Positions 43,916 to 54,278 of a stretch of DNA of 64,000 nt are shown in pieces; the first letter of the stretch is position 1; each line of letters opens with the position of its first letter. The notes beneath the pieces were generated by a model. The model made no database searches and was not told the origin of the DNA. It worked only from the letters and a program-made list of their open reading frames with translations. This DNA is from Aplectana chamaeleonis (lineage: Eukaryota > Nematoda > Chromadorea > Rhabditida > Cosmocercidae). The stretch spans positions 165,406-229,405 of the forward strand of contig JAPDOI010001057.1 in the NCBI GenBank assembly GCA_029168955.1. Reading direction: 5' to 3'. The position numbers were made by a program, and so were the translations under genes.

Positions 43916-45195
43916 TATAGGGTGGGTCTACTTCACAATCATGTGGAAATCTCAGATTTAGTCCCTGAGCTTGAACTGTGCCTTTCAAAGGCTCTCTTCA
44001 GATTTGCAGAAGGTTGCAGACGGTAGAGTATAAAGTCTTGTTCCTCAAAGCCAGGATTTTTCCAAATAACTCATTTACTACTTAACATTTCTCACAATCA
44101 GACGGTGAAATTTCGTGCACAGGGTAAATCAGCGAGCTTGATTCAAATATCCGACTCTCGTGACTCATAGTTTTCAAAATTGTCCACTTCCGGCGGGACC
44201 ACACCTGAGAAAGTGTGAGCCCATACACTGTAGCAGTGTTCACTCTCCATTCTAGACGGTGAAAGTGTATACAAAGGGACCCTGCTTGACTCAAATATCC
44301 AGCTATCGTGATCCGTATGTACTTTGCATAACTATGAACTTCAAGCGGGATCGAACTCCCTTCCCCTCAAACATCCGCATTCTATTACACAGCACAGACC
44401 GTAACCAGTTATAACGTAGTGCACCGAAAGTTGCACATCTAATTACCGATGAGAAGCGGGTGGTCGAAGAACGATGTGCTAGAAAATCATGGCAGCACAA
44501 CCGCTCTCGCTCAACCGGTGGCTAGCGTTTTGCATTAGAATTCATGCATATTGATCTTCTGCCGACCTCTTCTCATTGATAAGTACCTGTACGAAATTCG
44601 CTGGACAGCACTATACATACACTTTTGCACTTTGAACTCCTCTCTACATAAACGCGATGGGCGCTGTTCGCAAACACCCGCACTTTTTTCGCATAGCACT
44701 GACTTCACCAATTTGATACGACAAGAGTAATTTAACTGCAATCAAACACTAGGGGCAAACCTGCTAGATAAACTCTGTTTGAACACATCAGCTCTAGGTG
44801 GGGAGGGGTAGGGGTAGAACACGGTCAAAACTTGACCTTCTCACGCTCCTGGGGAGGGGGTTCTGAGCGAAATTAACATTGGAGTGGGGGTCTGAGCAAA
44901 ACGGGCCGACCCGCACCCCGTGCAGTGACCTGGTGCCATAATTCTACGACAATTAACGAATTATAGATTAACGTGATTTCAAGGCTTTTTCGTTAAGCGT
45001 TAATCGTTAATTTTCGAAAAAAAAACGCGTTAACCCGTTAATGCGCTAACACGTTAACGTTATAACGCACAGCCCAGCTATGTACTATGAACAAAATCGC
45101 TGCCGCTGATACATCGCTGCAGCAGCGGGTGCGAAATCGCTGCGATGAAAACATGGCTTTAGGTATTCAAAAAAACCCTGGGTAAGGGTAACCAC

Positions 45196-45652
45196 CAGGG
45201 GTGTGCGTTAATGAAATTTTTTTTTCGTTAACCGTTAATCGTTAACTTTTGAAAAAAACCGCGTTAAGCCGTTAATGCGTTAACACGTTAATTTTGCATT
45301 TTGTTAACAATTTTGAAAACATTACCTGACCACCACGAAAATCGATAAATAACCAGACGTCCCAAAAAAACATGAAACACGTTCCATACCAAACACCGCA
45401 GTCAGTACACTCCAAACTTGGAAATTATCTTCATGGATTATTAATACTATCAGCCAGAACAATAAACGAATACTCTTCAAGAATAGGAATCCTGACATGC
45501 AGAAAAGCATAGATGGATGGAACATTAACGGAATAAAAATTAACGTGATTTCGGGACTTTTTTGTTAACCGTTAATCGTTAATTTTTGAAAAAAAAAACC
45601 GCGTTAACCCGTTAATGCGTTAACACGTTAACGTTATTAACGCACAGCCCTG
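45196..45652. mobile_element. hAT-type non-autonomous element, CGTTAA family (457 bp)
   Basis: Ends CAGGGGTGTGCGTTAATG and ATTAACGCACAGCCCTG, flanked by a perfect 8-bp duplication GTAACCAC (45188-45195, 45653-45660). CGTTAA-rich blocks of about 90 bp lie at both ends in the same orientation. It is a deletion relative of 40863-45077. Confidence 0.88.
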
Positions 45653-45664
45653 GTAACCACTATG

Positions 45665-45905
45665 GAATGAAGGACCTATCCGCGCATTCGTCGCTTATTC
45701 GTAGAGGCCTAACTGCTTTCTGGGTCCATTTAGTGGCTTGCGGGCCAGCCGACTTTCCAGTCAGTGCCTTTATGCACCACTTGTATCTGGTACCAATACA
45801 AGGACCCAGGAGGGATAGTAGGTTCGGTTACCCTTGGGCGAGGATAGAATCCGACCATATACTGCGAACAGCAGCACCTCGAGCCACCACGTCACAACCA
45901 GCATA
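45665..45905 (-). repeat. SINE-like dispersed repeat, copy 2
   Basis: Homologous to 39440-39690: ACCAATACAAGGACCCAGGA, TAGTAGGTTCGGTTACCCTT, GGCGAGGATAGAATCCGACC, and AACAGCAGC near the end. Confidence 0.45.
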
Positions 45906-45909
45906 GCAA

Positions 45910-46062
45910 TATATCGTCGATCACTGCTCGAGAGATCGCCGCGTCGAACACATGGGGCACGCACGCAAGCGAGGAGGTAGTGATAGGATCATTACCTCCT
46001 CGCTTGCGTGCGTGCCACATGTGTTCGACGCGGCGATCTCTCGAGCAGTGATCGATCATAGA
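45910..46062. repeat. Near-perfect long hairpin
   Basis: The left arm from 45918 (CGATCACTGCTCGAGAGATC, then GCCGCGTCGAACACATG and GCACGCACGCAAGCGAGGAG) is matched base for base on the other side of a loop of about 13 bp, with one or two differences over more than 60 bp. Its high GC and low divergence suggest a young foldback element; a hairpin RNA is an alternative. Confidence 0.75.
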
Positions 46063-46088
46063 AGTGTTAAGCTTGGCGTACTACAGAT

Positions 46089-46283
46089 TATACTTGGGCC
46101 GAATCGAATGACCGAATCATCATCCGATTGAGAAAAGTCGACTTCGATTAAATCGACTAAGTCGACTATTCGAAAAGTGGAAAATCCGGCTAAATCGGAA
46201 AGTCGATCATTCGAAAAAGTCTAATTTTCGGCTTATTCGAAAAGCCGATCATTCGAAAAAAATTTTCAATTTGCCCAAGTATA
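46089..46283. mobile_element. Small element with 8-bp duplication, TCGAAAAG array
   Basis: Inverted ends TATACTTGGGC and GCCCAAGTATA are flanked by a perfect 8-bp repeat CTACAGAT (46081-46088, 46284-46291). The inside is made of variants of GTCGA and ATTCGAAAAG. The ends do not start CA as typical hAT ends do, so the superfamily is open. Confidence 0.7.
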
Positions 46284-46460
46284 CTACAGATGACAGAGGT
46301 TGTATTCACCCTCAACTTATTAGCTTACTTTTGATAAATCCGGCCTCTTGTCTCTGGAGCAACCCTGGCAAGGAACTGCTCCTTCCTTCTAGATGGTGTG
46401 GTTAGATGAAACTATGTATGTAGAATCTCAATCTTACCTAAAGGTATTGTGGTAGTTAGC

Positions 46461-46934
46461 TTAAAGGCAACGTTCACGATAAAAATCGTTTATCTGTTCT
46501 TCCGCCTAACTTAAAAACGGTTAAATGCTGACTCCTATTATGTCCCAGGGAGCGTAAAAGACCTTCTGAGAATGGAGTTATAGTCCCTCAAAAATTGAGC
46601 TAGTGAAGCATGGCGACGGGTTGTCCAAGGCTTCCGTCTTTTGCAGCCGATGTATGCGAGCTGACCTGAGTAAAGAGAGAGAAGTTGAGAATGAAGGGAA
46701 GAACGGGGCTAATGATTGGAAATCATCGCTCATTTCATGATCTCGAGTGTTCCTTTGTTCACATCCAGGGGGCGGAGATGGGGCACGGGGCGGTTCTGGG
46801 ACTCCAAAATGCTTGTTTGCCACTACTGGCTCGTTTTCTACCGTTCTTTCGACACCGTGAGCCTAGGAACCTTCTCGCCTATCATTTCACTTTGAAAAGT
46901 CACCGAGGATGATTATCGTGAAAGCTGCCTTTAA
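46461..46934. mobile_element. TTAA-type MITE (474 bp)
   Basis: Ends TTAAAGGCAACGTTCACGAT and TATCGTGAAAGCTGCCTTTAA; interior homologous to 20002-20496 (TATGCGAGCTGACCTGAGTA in the same orientation as 52380). Confidence 0.75.
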
Positions 46935-47326
46935 ACTGCTTTGTCGCTTCTTTTCGGAACAAATTGTACACGATTGTTCCGGGACATGATGCCCTTCCCA
47001 CGGCTTTCCAGAACTGTCTCATTGTGAACCGATCTAGGTCACATTTTCTACACGAAGTCTTTCTCAAGCCTGTTCTGGAGATTGATTCAAGCGGTTTTTG
47101 GATTTTATTACTTGACTGCATTCTAGTGATCAACGTATTTACATTGTTGCATGTCATAATATGTAACTGTATCAACAAGATCAATGAGCATACATATAAT
47201 GACCAAAAAATTATTGAGCAATAAAGTTTGGCTTCTGATAAACTATTTAGGATGAGACTAAAGCTGAGAGAAGTACAAAAACCAGGAACAGTATTTAGGT
47301 TATCAGACATGATATAAATGAAAAAG

Positions 47327-50300
47327 TCACAATAAAAAGTAGAAATACGTTGTCGAGATAGAAACCACTACCACACTCAGCATGTTGTGCGAAAATGTCG
47401 AATCGTACTCTGCCATACATTGGTAGTAACGAGGATAGTCGGAAAATTCGATGGAACATAACTGACCGCCTCTGAAAAAAAAACAAAGTCGTAAATTCAT
47501 GACAACAATGTTCTGCATTTAGGATCAATCTACAAAGCCAAGTTGAGAGAATGACTCACTCAACGGAAATCACAACGACAGTACCGGGTCGGTGTCCACA
47601 CGAAGCCACCGAAACACTCTGAGGAAGGGGGCCGCCACGACCCAATCGCGGAGCCGCCGCGGCAATTTGCTTCGACAAGGAAAGTTGGGTAAAACGCTTC
47701 CGTTGCGGCTTCTCAATACTTCCGCGCGGACGCGTTAGTTCGGCGGAGGCTCCGTGATCGTGCCGTTTCGGCGCCTAGAGGCACGAAACCGGCCTTACCC
47801 CGGCACTGCCGTGGAGATTTCTCCCAGATCAGGCAGCGAAGCGAATCGAGCAGATTATAGCATTTCGAGTAACTACGGTTAGAGGAACAAAAGGGCACAC
47901 GTGCAGACCAACCGCTGTGCAGCCCAAATGCTCGACGGATGAGCAGCAAACCAAGGACATGGCCGTATGTCCTTCCTATAAATTTTCATATACGAGTTTT
48001 GCTCTACTTTATTCCTCACTCACACACTCTCCCCCAACTTTATGACCAGTGCTTGCTGCGTTTTCTTCGCCATCAGTTGCTATACACATTTACGATTTAC
48101 ATGCACCCGTTACTTCTATTCATTAGAGCTCTAGCTTGTGTTCAAGTAGATAATCGTTAAAGGCAGCATACACGCCCGTAAACGTTGTCGAGATAGCAAC
48201 GTAAACGAAACCGTAAGGCTTGCATCATCACGCTCACGCATTTGGAAGAGTCGAAAATAAGCCGCAACTACTTTGCATGGATGATAACCGAGTGCTACCC
48301 CCGTGATTGCCCGCCCCAGCTGTATTTGGCCTCCCCCAACCGGGAACACATTGAATCGCCGACCTCGATAATGCAAACGGTCAGCAAGAGAAATAACATA
48401 GCCAAATGGGAGGCGACGCAAGGGATCGCCTGATTTGATTGAGAGATCATATGTTCACGTACTGGCCAATTCCTCCACTCTCATGTGTCAGTTGCAATAA
48501 CACTAGATCATTTCAGGCCCGGTAAACGGATTTACAATCACTTTTCGCGAATTTTCTCAGCACAAATGTTGTTTAGATCTCCGGATCTTCCCTAACCTGT
48601 GAAAAACACGGGAGCAAATTTTATCGTGTATGCTGCCTTTGAAAGCAGCGTTCACGATGATCATCCTTGTTGAATTTCCACAGTGAAATGATAGGCGAGA
48701 AGGATTCTAGGCTTCCATTGCCGAAAGAACAGCAGAAAACGAGCCAGAAACGGCAAAATAACGGCTGCAAACAAGCGTTTTGGTGCCCCAGACACGCCTT
48801 GTGCCCCAGATCTGCCCCCTCGGAATGAATAAATGAAGACTCAGATTACAGGAATGATCAAACCAAGAAAGTGCTGATAAGTGAGCTGATCGCCTGATTG
48901 CACTGGCAGGTATCATCCTTCTAGCGGTCAATTCCTCCACGCTCAAAAGTCAACGTAAACAAGAGAGGGCCTATTTACTCAAAAAACGCGTCTTTCGTGT
49001 CCTTTAAAGCATGCCTTGCTATATGGGGCACCAGACCTTTCGTGAGCCGTGGAGATATCGCAAGTGAAATTTATCGTGAACACTGCCTTTAAGTTTCTCC
49101 CGACCTTTTGGACATGAGAGTTCCGGAATTAGCGCTTTTTATCAGGCTCCCTTTTTTCATTGAAAATATTTACGATAATGTATACAACTGCTCCCAAAAA
49201 TTAAAATATTCCTTTTAAACACTTGAACAAAACCTCTTACGAGTGACTACTTTCTGTCAGACAGGGGGTCCTATAATGTATTTGTGTCTCAACTTAGAGA
49301 CTGAACATATACGCGGCGACCCTTATCCATTTGCGGCAAAATATGCACTGGCAGCGGCATCGCGCACGCCGCAAGGCCTGTTGCTGAAGGCTGTATTGAT
49401 GCATACACAAGACTAGAAATTATGTTTGGACTATACAGTAATCTAACACCCTCATCCAGTCTTTGCTTAAAGGTATCGTACGCGCGGAAACCTTATATTA
49501 TTTTTCATGTTTTTGTGTAGCTTGGCCTACGTCGAAAGAGCCCATGAATGACCTTCATTTGCAAAGAAAAGTCAGTCTAAACACACTGTAAAATTGAATT
49601 CAACTTTCGCGCCAAAATCGTTTTTGAAAATTTTCTGCTTTTAGAGACGTCTCTGTCATTTTCGAAGTTTTTCTGCATGTGGAGTTTATGCCGTTACTGT
49701 TTTTCATGTGGCTTGACAGTCGCATCCACATTCTATGAAAAAGTGCTAGCTGACTGTTGAGAACTGGTGGCGGTTCCTCATCTTTAACCTCTTCCAACCT
49801 CATAACTCTACGTTTCTTACGCGCCGAAGTTTACCGGTGTGGTCTACCAGGCTCGTTCATAAAATTGAGCCTGAAAAATGGAAATTGGTCTACAGCGCGG
49901 ACGATGGCTTTAATTTCATCGTCGGTGTGGCCATGTTGTTCCTATTGTTGGTGAGTTGAAGAACATTAGAAAAGATAAGATAGATTCGCGAATTCAGCAT
50001 ATAGATCAATACTATTGCATACAATCTCACGAAACGAAAAAAACCTAACTTCCGTACCTAAACATTCTCTGGGGCATCTCAGGCTTCCACAATACCGAGT
50101 TGTAGTTTATATAACTTTGAAACAGCTCATCATCGGTCTTCAAGCGCTTCAGCAAATCCGTCAATGTGGTGACATCAATGCTTCCATTGATCCCATAAGC
50201 ATCTTTGAACGAATACTCGACCGCGAATGGAGTGTTTGGTTGACCGTTCAGTGCATCCAAATTGACATAGTACGTTCTAAAACAAGATTTTCGAAATTTG

Positions 50301-53273
50301 AAATGGTCTTTCGGTGCTAATTATAGTAGAGCAGAGACGCACATAATATCGTTGAGCACACCACTCTTATCAGAAACATCGTAGATTCTGAATGCAGGAT
50401 TGTTCGCTCCTGCCCCTTCTAGAGACGAAAACCATGGCGTGACTGCAGGTGACATCAGTGAAACCTGTACCGAGGCTCCCTCACTATCCTGAAAATTTCG
50501 TGTAAAACCGTTTTTGAGTGAGGGATCAACTAGAGAAGGATTCTGTAAGAGCAAAACATGGCAAAGCAAATACTGTCCATTTCGGCGTGGACTTCCGTCC
50601 CGCAGCTACGGACAATCGCTGCTGCAGCGCGCAGCTAAAAGGTGCTCAGACAAAGAATAATCGTGCCGGGACAGCATAGTTTGAGCAAGAGTTCGCTTGC
50701 ACTGCGTATTGCAACAAATTCGGGTCCGCACTATCAGTTGTCCTCAACTGCAGACCGGAATTTCGCTCCGATGTGGACATTATACTGGGGGTAATGCACA
50801 CAAAAAATGCAACTGGAACACATATGATTGCACATTTCTATTTAGTTTTTATACTATACGCTAATTTTACTTCATAAATGCATACATAGGTTTATGATCA
50901 CCTTTATAAGATGAAATGTGTCGGTATGATGATGACCAAATAACATCATTCCAATCACTGATGCATAGTCGACTGTCAACTGGAGGAACTTCTCATTGTA
51001 CTGGTCCCGGAACCAAGTAAAATTCGGACATCTCTCGAAAACTGAGAAAAAAACAAAAAAGCTACCGGGTGGTGGTTAAATGCTCAGAAACAAGTGTAGA
51101 ACTATACAATTGCTAGTTTCATGGTCCATCGCGTGCGTGTGCACGCTTATGCCGCTTCGCGTTTCGCCCTACTCTGTCGCTATCCCTTTCCTCGCTGCGC
51201 AACTGCACGCGAAGTAACAAAGCGAAATTCGCTCCGGAAAAAGATCTTGCGTTTCCGATTCACCAGAAAAATGTGATTCTATATTATTCATCCATATCCA
51301 CGCAAAGCGTTCGCCCTCCACAGCTGATCGCGGGTTGATGGCCTTTAGGTGGCGTAAGGTCCCCAAAAAATAAGAGCGGGCGTAAGTAGCACATTATTAC
51401 AATACATGCTGGCGCTTCTCTGCGTCTTCTGTTAAGCCTACGACATACTGCGGCGCAGAGTCTGTCGCTACCCTCAGCGATACTCCCGCAACGACTTTCA
51501 ACCAATCGGGAACCTATCGCTAAGGGCTACGACAGAATCTGCAACGCAGTATACCAAAGGCCCTATCCTCGTCCGACAGCTCTGGCTCCGCTGTTGGCCA
51601 GCGGTTACTAACACGTGATCAGCTGTGAAGGTGGAGTACGTTAGATTTGCGCGTGCAGTCCGAGCCAGTCGCGGCCCTAGGCGCTGGACTAAAATTTCCA
51701 AGGTGGCTGACTGTTTACAGCATAAAAGAATTGGGAGCACTACGACCACCGTTTCTGAAGACTTAAGATGGTTGTTGGACAAGTCGCCTCTCCATGTAAA
51801 TTGTTTCCATAAATTGGGCGGGATTGAACTCAAGGTGGGATTTTGGCGTGGGTGGGACTGTTTCAAAAACTTTTCACCCCTTTAAAGGCACTGTTCGCGA
51901 TAAAGTTCATCCTCGAGTTTTCCATGACAAACGCTTCTCGTGGCTCTCAGAAGCAGAACAGCATCGAAAAAACGAGACGAAAAGCTACCCAGGAGCCTCA
52001 AAACGGCTTCGAAAATTGGGCAAACCCCGCCGCTGCGGGCAAGTCCCGCCCCTTTCCGCCCCTCGACGTAAACAATGGAACACTCGAGATCGTGAGATGA
52101 GCGATGGTTTCCGATCAAGAGCCCTGTTCTTCCCTTCATTCTCAACTTCTCTCTTTACTCAGGTCAGCACACTGGCTGCTAAAAAGTTGCAAGCCTCGGA
52201 CAACTCGTCCACCAATTTCCCTAGCTCAATTTTTTGGGGGATCATAACTCCATTCCCAGAAGGTCTTGTACGATTCCAGAAGCATCATTGGAATCAGAAT
52301 GGGACCGGTTTCAAGAAAGGCTAAAAAACAGAAAAGCGATTTTTATTGCGAACAGTGCCTTTGAACAAAACCGGGTTCGTTAAAGGCACAGTCCAACCTC
52401 GAAATCGCTTCTCTGTTTTTCTGCCTATCTTAAAAACGGTCTCACGCTGATTCCAATGATGTCTCTGGAATCGTACAAGACCCCCTAGGAACGAAGTTAT
52501 GGCCCCTCCAAAATTGCGCTACGGAAGCATGGTGGACGAGTTGTCCGAGGCTCGTAACTTCCGTCATTTGTAGCCGATGTATGCGAGCTGACTTGAGTAA
52601 AGAGAGAAGTTGAGATTGAAGGGAAGAACGGGGCTACTGGTCGGAAACCATCGCTCATCTAGCCGCTGTTGAGCTCGAAAGATCGTAAAAGGGGCGTGCC
52701 AAAGTGGCTTCCTGGTATGGGCACCCCAGGTTGGCTTCCCCCTATATCTCGCTAGTACGGAGGAATTGAGAGCTCGCATTTGGCAGGGGCTATATAGGGT
52801 GGGTATACTTCACAATTATGTGGAAAACTCAGATTTCGTTCCTGAGCTTGGACTGTGCCTTTAAGTTGGATTGAATTTCTCATCGCTGTAAGATGAGCGT
52901 GAAGCGAGTTGCCCGTAAATGCTTCAAAGTTACACCAATTACTGAAAAATCGAACAAAGTTCACCTCCTGGAGGAATGTGAGCGACAACGTGCACAACAG
53001 GGTTGCAGCCAGTGGTGACTTGCTTGCGACAGTCCAACGCAGACTTCAATTCCTTTTCCATGAAGGCGAATTGACCAGCTGGATCATCCTTATTCGTGAA
53101 ATTGACAAACGCCTTGTTTGAGCTGAAGTCTCGTAAAGTCTGATTTTTTACAATTAAAATTAACTTGTAGAGAAAAAGAAACATACATACTTGTAGTATA
53201 AGTTTGTGTTCAGTACAAGTACAGTTGCATTATCGAAAGTATGTTTGTAATAACCACCCAGAAGAAATCTTTC
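47327..53273 (-). CDS. Acid-sphingomyelinase-like phosphodiesterase, C-terminal part
   Basis: Minus-strand exons 53191-53273, 52965-53122, 50902-51041, 50343-50488, 50058-50276 and 47327-47471 (stop) join with matching phases into about 297 residues. Motifs in order: GGYYKHTF and NTNLYYN; DPAGQFAFMEKEL and HVVAHIPPG; LFGHHHTDTF (metal-binding GHxH motif of metallophosphatases); SPAVTPW and NNPAFRIYDVS; YYVNLDALN. This order fits acid sphingomyelinase and its SMPDL3-like relatives, secreted or lysosomal zinc enzymes that cleave phosphocholine from sphingolipids or related phosphodiesters. The C-terminus has two Cys, then a hydrophobic end (SVVVVSISTTYFYFLL), possibly a GPI or membrane anchor. 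The N-terminal saposin part and the first metal motifs (DxH, GD, GNHE) were not found, so the gene is 5'-incomplete here. Confidence 0.75.
47472..48156. other. GC-rich intron stretch
   Basis: Part of the last intron of the sphingomyelinase-like gene. 47590-47930 is clearly GC-richer than its flanks (AGCCGCCGCGGCAATTTG, GCGCGGACGCGTTAGTTCGG). No domain in any frame. Nature unknown. Confidence 0.35.
48157..48642. mobile_element. MITE variant with GCATACACG ends
   Basis: Left end TTAAAGGCAGCATACACG and right end CGTGTATGCTGCCTTTGA. The ends are the same as the main family for the first 10 bases, then differ in parallel at both termini. The internal 63-codon frame shows no domain. Confidence 0.7.
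48639..49092. mobile_element. TTAA-type MITE abutting the previous one
   Basis: Left end TTGAAAGCAGCGTTCACGAT, right end ATCGTGAACACTGCCTTTAA. Sister of 40036-40481. Its first four bases (TTGA) are also the last four of the neighbouring element, as expected if it inserted into that element's terminal target site. Confidence 0.78.
49749..49950 (+). CDS. Possible exon with a hydrophobic segment (weak)
   Basis: A plus-strand frame open from 49749 to a gtgagt donor at 49951 reads ENWWRFLIFNLFQPHN, later KIEPEKWKLVYSADDGFNFI and VGVAMLFLLL, suggesting a transmembrane start. It lies inside an intron of the opposite-strand sphingomyelinase-like gene. The complementary strand is also partly open. 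No family recognised. Confidence 0.22.
51115..51245. repeat. Dispersed repeat copy
   Basis: GCGTGCGTGTGCACGC, CTCTGTCGCTATCCCTTTCC and AACAAAGCGAAATTCGCTCC match 18815-18935. In an intron of the sphingomyelinase-like gene. Confidence 0.45.
51424..51555. repeat. Short foldback element
   Basis: CATACTGCGGCGCAGAGTCT and GTCGCTACCCTCAGCGATA face TATCGCTAAGGGCTACGAC and AGAATCTGCAACGCAGTATA. Confidence 0.6.
51882..52364. mobile_element. TTAA-type MITE (483 bp)
   Basis: Ends TTAAAGGCACTGTTCGCGAT and TGCGAACAGTGCCTTTGA; interior homologous to 20002-20496 (CTTTACTCAGGTCAGCACAC; TCATAACTCCATTCCCAGAA). The overlapping 166-codon frame is a shadow. Confidence 0.78.
52380..52864. mobile_element. TTAA-type MITE with ACAGTCCAA ends; empty-site copy
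   Basis: Left end TTAAAGGCACAGTCCAACCT and right end TTGGACTGTGCCTTTAA. It is the uninterrupted counterpart of 41905-43986; at 52790 it reads GGGCTATATAGGGTGGG where that copy carries the Tc3-like element. Confidence 0.8.
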
Positions 53274-54278
53274 CTGAAACACGAATTTTCGCCACACACA
53301 AGAAAAACGATTTAGCACACCTAATGCTGAATTCTTAGAGGCATCTGCAATCGATCTTTCTGTATTGAGGTGTTTTTCACGAGTATTCGGTCCAACTTGG
53401 ACTCCCAGTTAGTTTTTAGAATTGTTGCCTAAACTAGTCCACAACTTGTTACAATTTCCGGACAAACAACGATATCAAGGTCGATGGGTCAGCAAACGAA
53501 CACATGTTCGGAACGAGTATTCTGCCAACCTCTCCAGCACCATATCCCTTTTTGTCATAAAGAATGTTGAGCGTTTCGGAACTAGCAGACGTAGCATAGC
53601 GAATTGCAGTACGAATGCATCATACGGGGCATTTGACCCCATAGTAACTCTTCAAACTCACCCATTTGCTTCACACAGCTTTCCACAATATGTTTAATGA
53701 AGTCAGGAGCCAACAAAATCTCACTCAGATTGAGTTCTCACCGTATATCCACAATAAAGCCAGGTATCTGCCCTAGCTTTTTGGGGCACATTTATGAGAA
53801 TCAGCTCGCAAAGGAAGTAATTTTAGCGTAGTAAGAGGTGAGCAGTACAAAGTACCTTGCGAAGATGCTACTGCTAAGAGTAGTTAGAACTGTGAGTTTC
53901 CCTTGACCAAACCTCTATCAATGAACGTTATAAGTTCGAAACGGTAGGTCACAGAAGAAAATTTGAGTTGCACATATTATAAGTCAAAAACCCGTAAATG
54001 GTCCTCATAATCGTGACCAGCGCCCCAAATTACCCCCTGGAAAAAGTTCAAGAGTGATAATTAAAATGAATTGAATGTGCCTTGAGGGTCCCCTCTGAGA
54101 AGATCACCGGGCGAAATCCATGCTTCCTAGCGACGTCAAAAAAACCATCATTTGAACCATATATTCGCAGTAGCGAGATAGTTAATATTTTTCTTTGGGA
54201 GCTACGATAAGAACTCGTATTCAGAATAAAGCATCTTTTTTTTGAAAATTTTTTGGGGCATTGAAGATGCAATTACAA
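53274..54278. other. Region upstream of the sphingomyelinase-like exons
   Basis: No exon joins in phase to 53191-53273. On the minus strand a short frame at about 53662-53728 (EILLAPDFIKHIVESCVKQM, then a gtgagt donor) could be a remnant of a helical, saposin-like exon, but it lacks a convincing acceptor and its phase does not fit. Confidence 0.25.

Larger units (their letters stand above)
41905..43986. mobile_element. TTAA-type MITE carrying a Tc3-like insertion
   Basis: The left part 41905-42316 and right part 43916-43986 together match the uninterrupted element at 52380-52864 almost base for base (ACAGTCCAACCTCG ... TGAGCTTGAACTGTGCC). The break is at GCTATA|TAGGGTGGG, which reads GCTATATAGGGTGGG in the other copy. 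Confidence 0.8.
40863..45077. mobile_element. hAT-type element, CGTTAA family, with nested insertions
   Basis: The left end CAGGAGTGTGAGTTAATG and right end ATAACGCACAGCCCAG are related inverted ends of the element at 45196-45652. An exact 8-bp duplication CTATGTAC flanks it (40855-40862, 45078-45085). Both ends carry the same direct-oriented block (CGTTAAGCGTTA, AACCCGTTAATGCG). Inside, 41460-41545 and 44140-44220 form inverted arms (TCTCAGGTGTGGTCCCG facing CGGGACCACACCTGAGA). About half of the 4.2 kb is a later MITE plus Tc3-like insertion. No hAT transposase seen. Confidence 0.75.

Noticed and set aside
51824..52324. 166-codon plus-strand frame
   Set aside because: Lies entirely in the MITE at 51882-52364; non-coding in sister copies.
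53422..53697. Possible 5' exon of the sphingomyelinase-like gene
   Set aside because: The minus-strand frames here lack any metallophosphatase motif and do not join in phase to 53191-53273.
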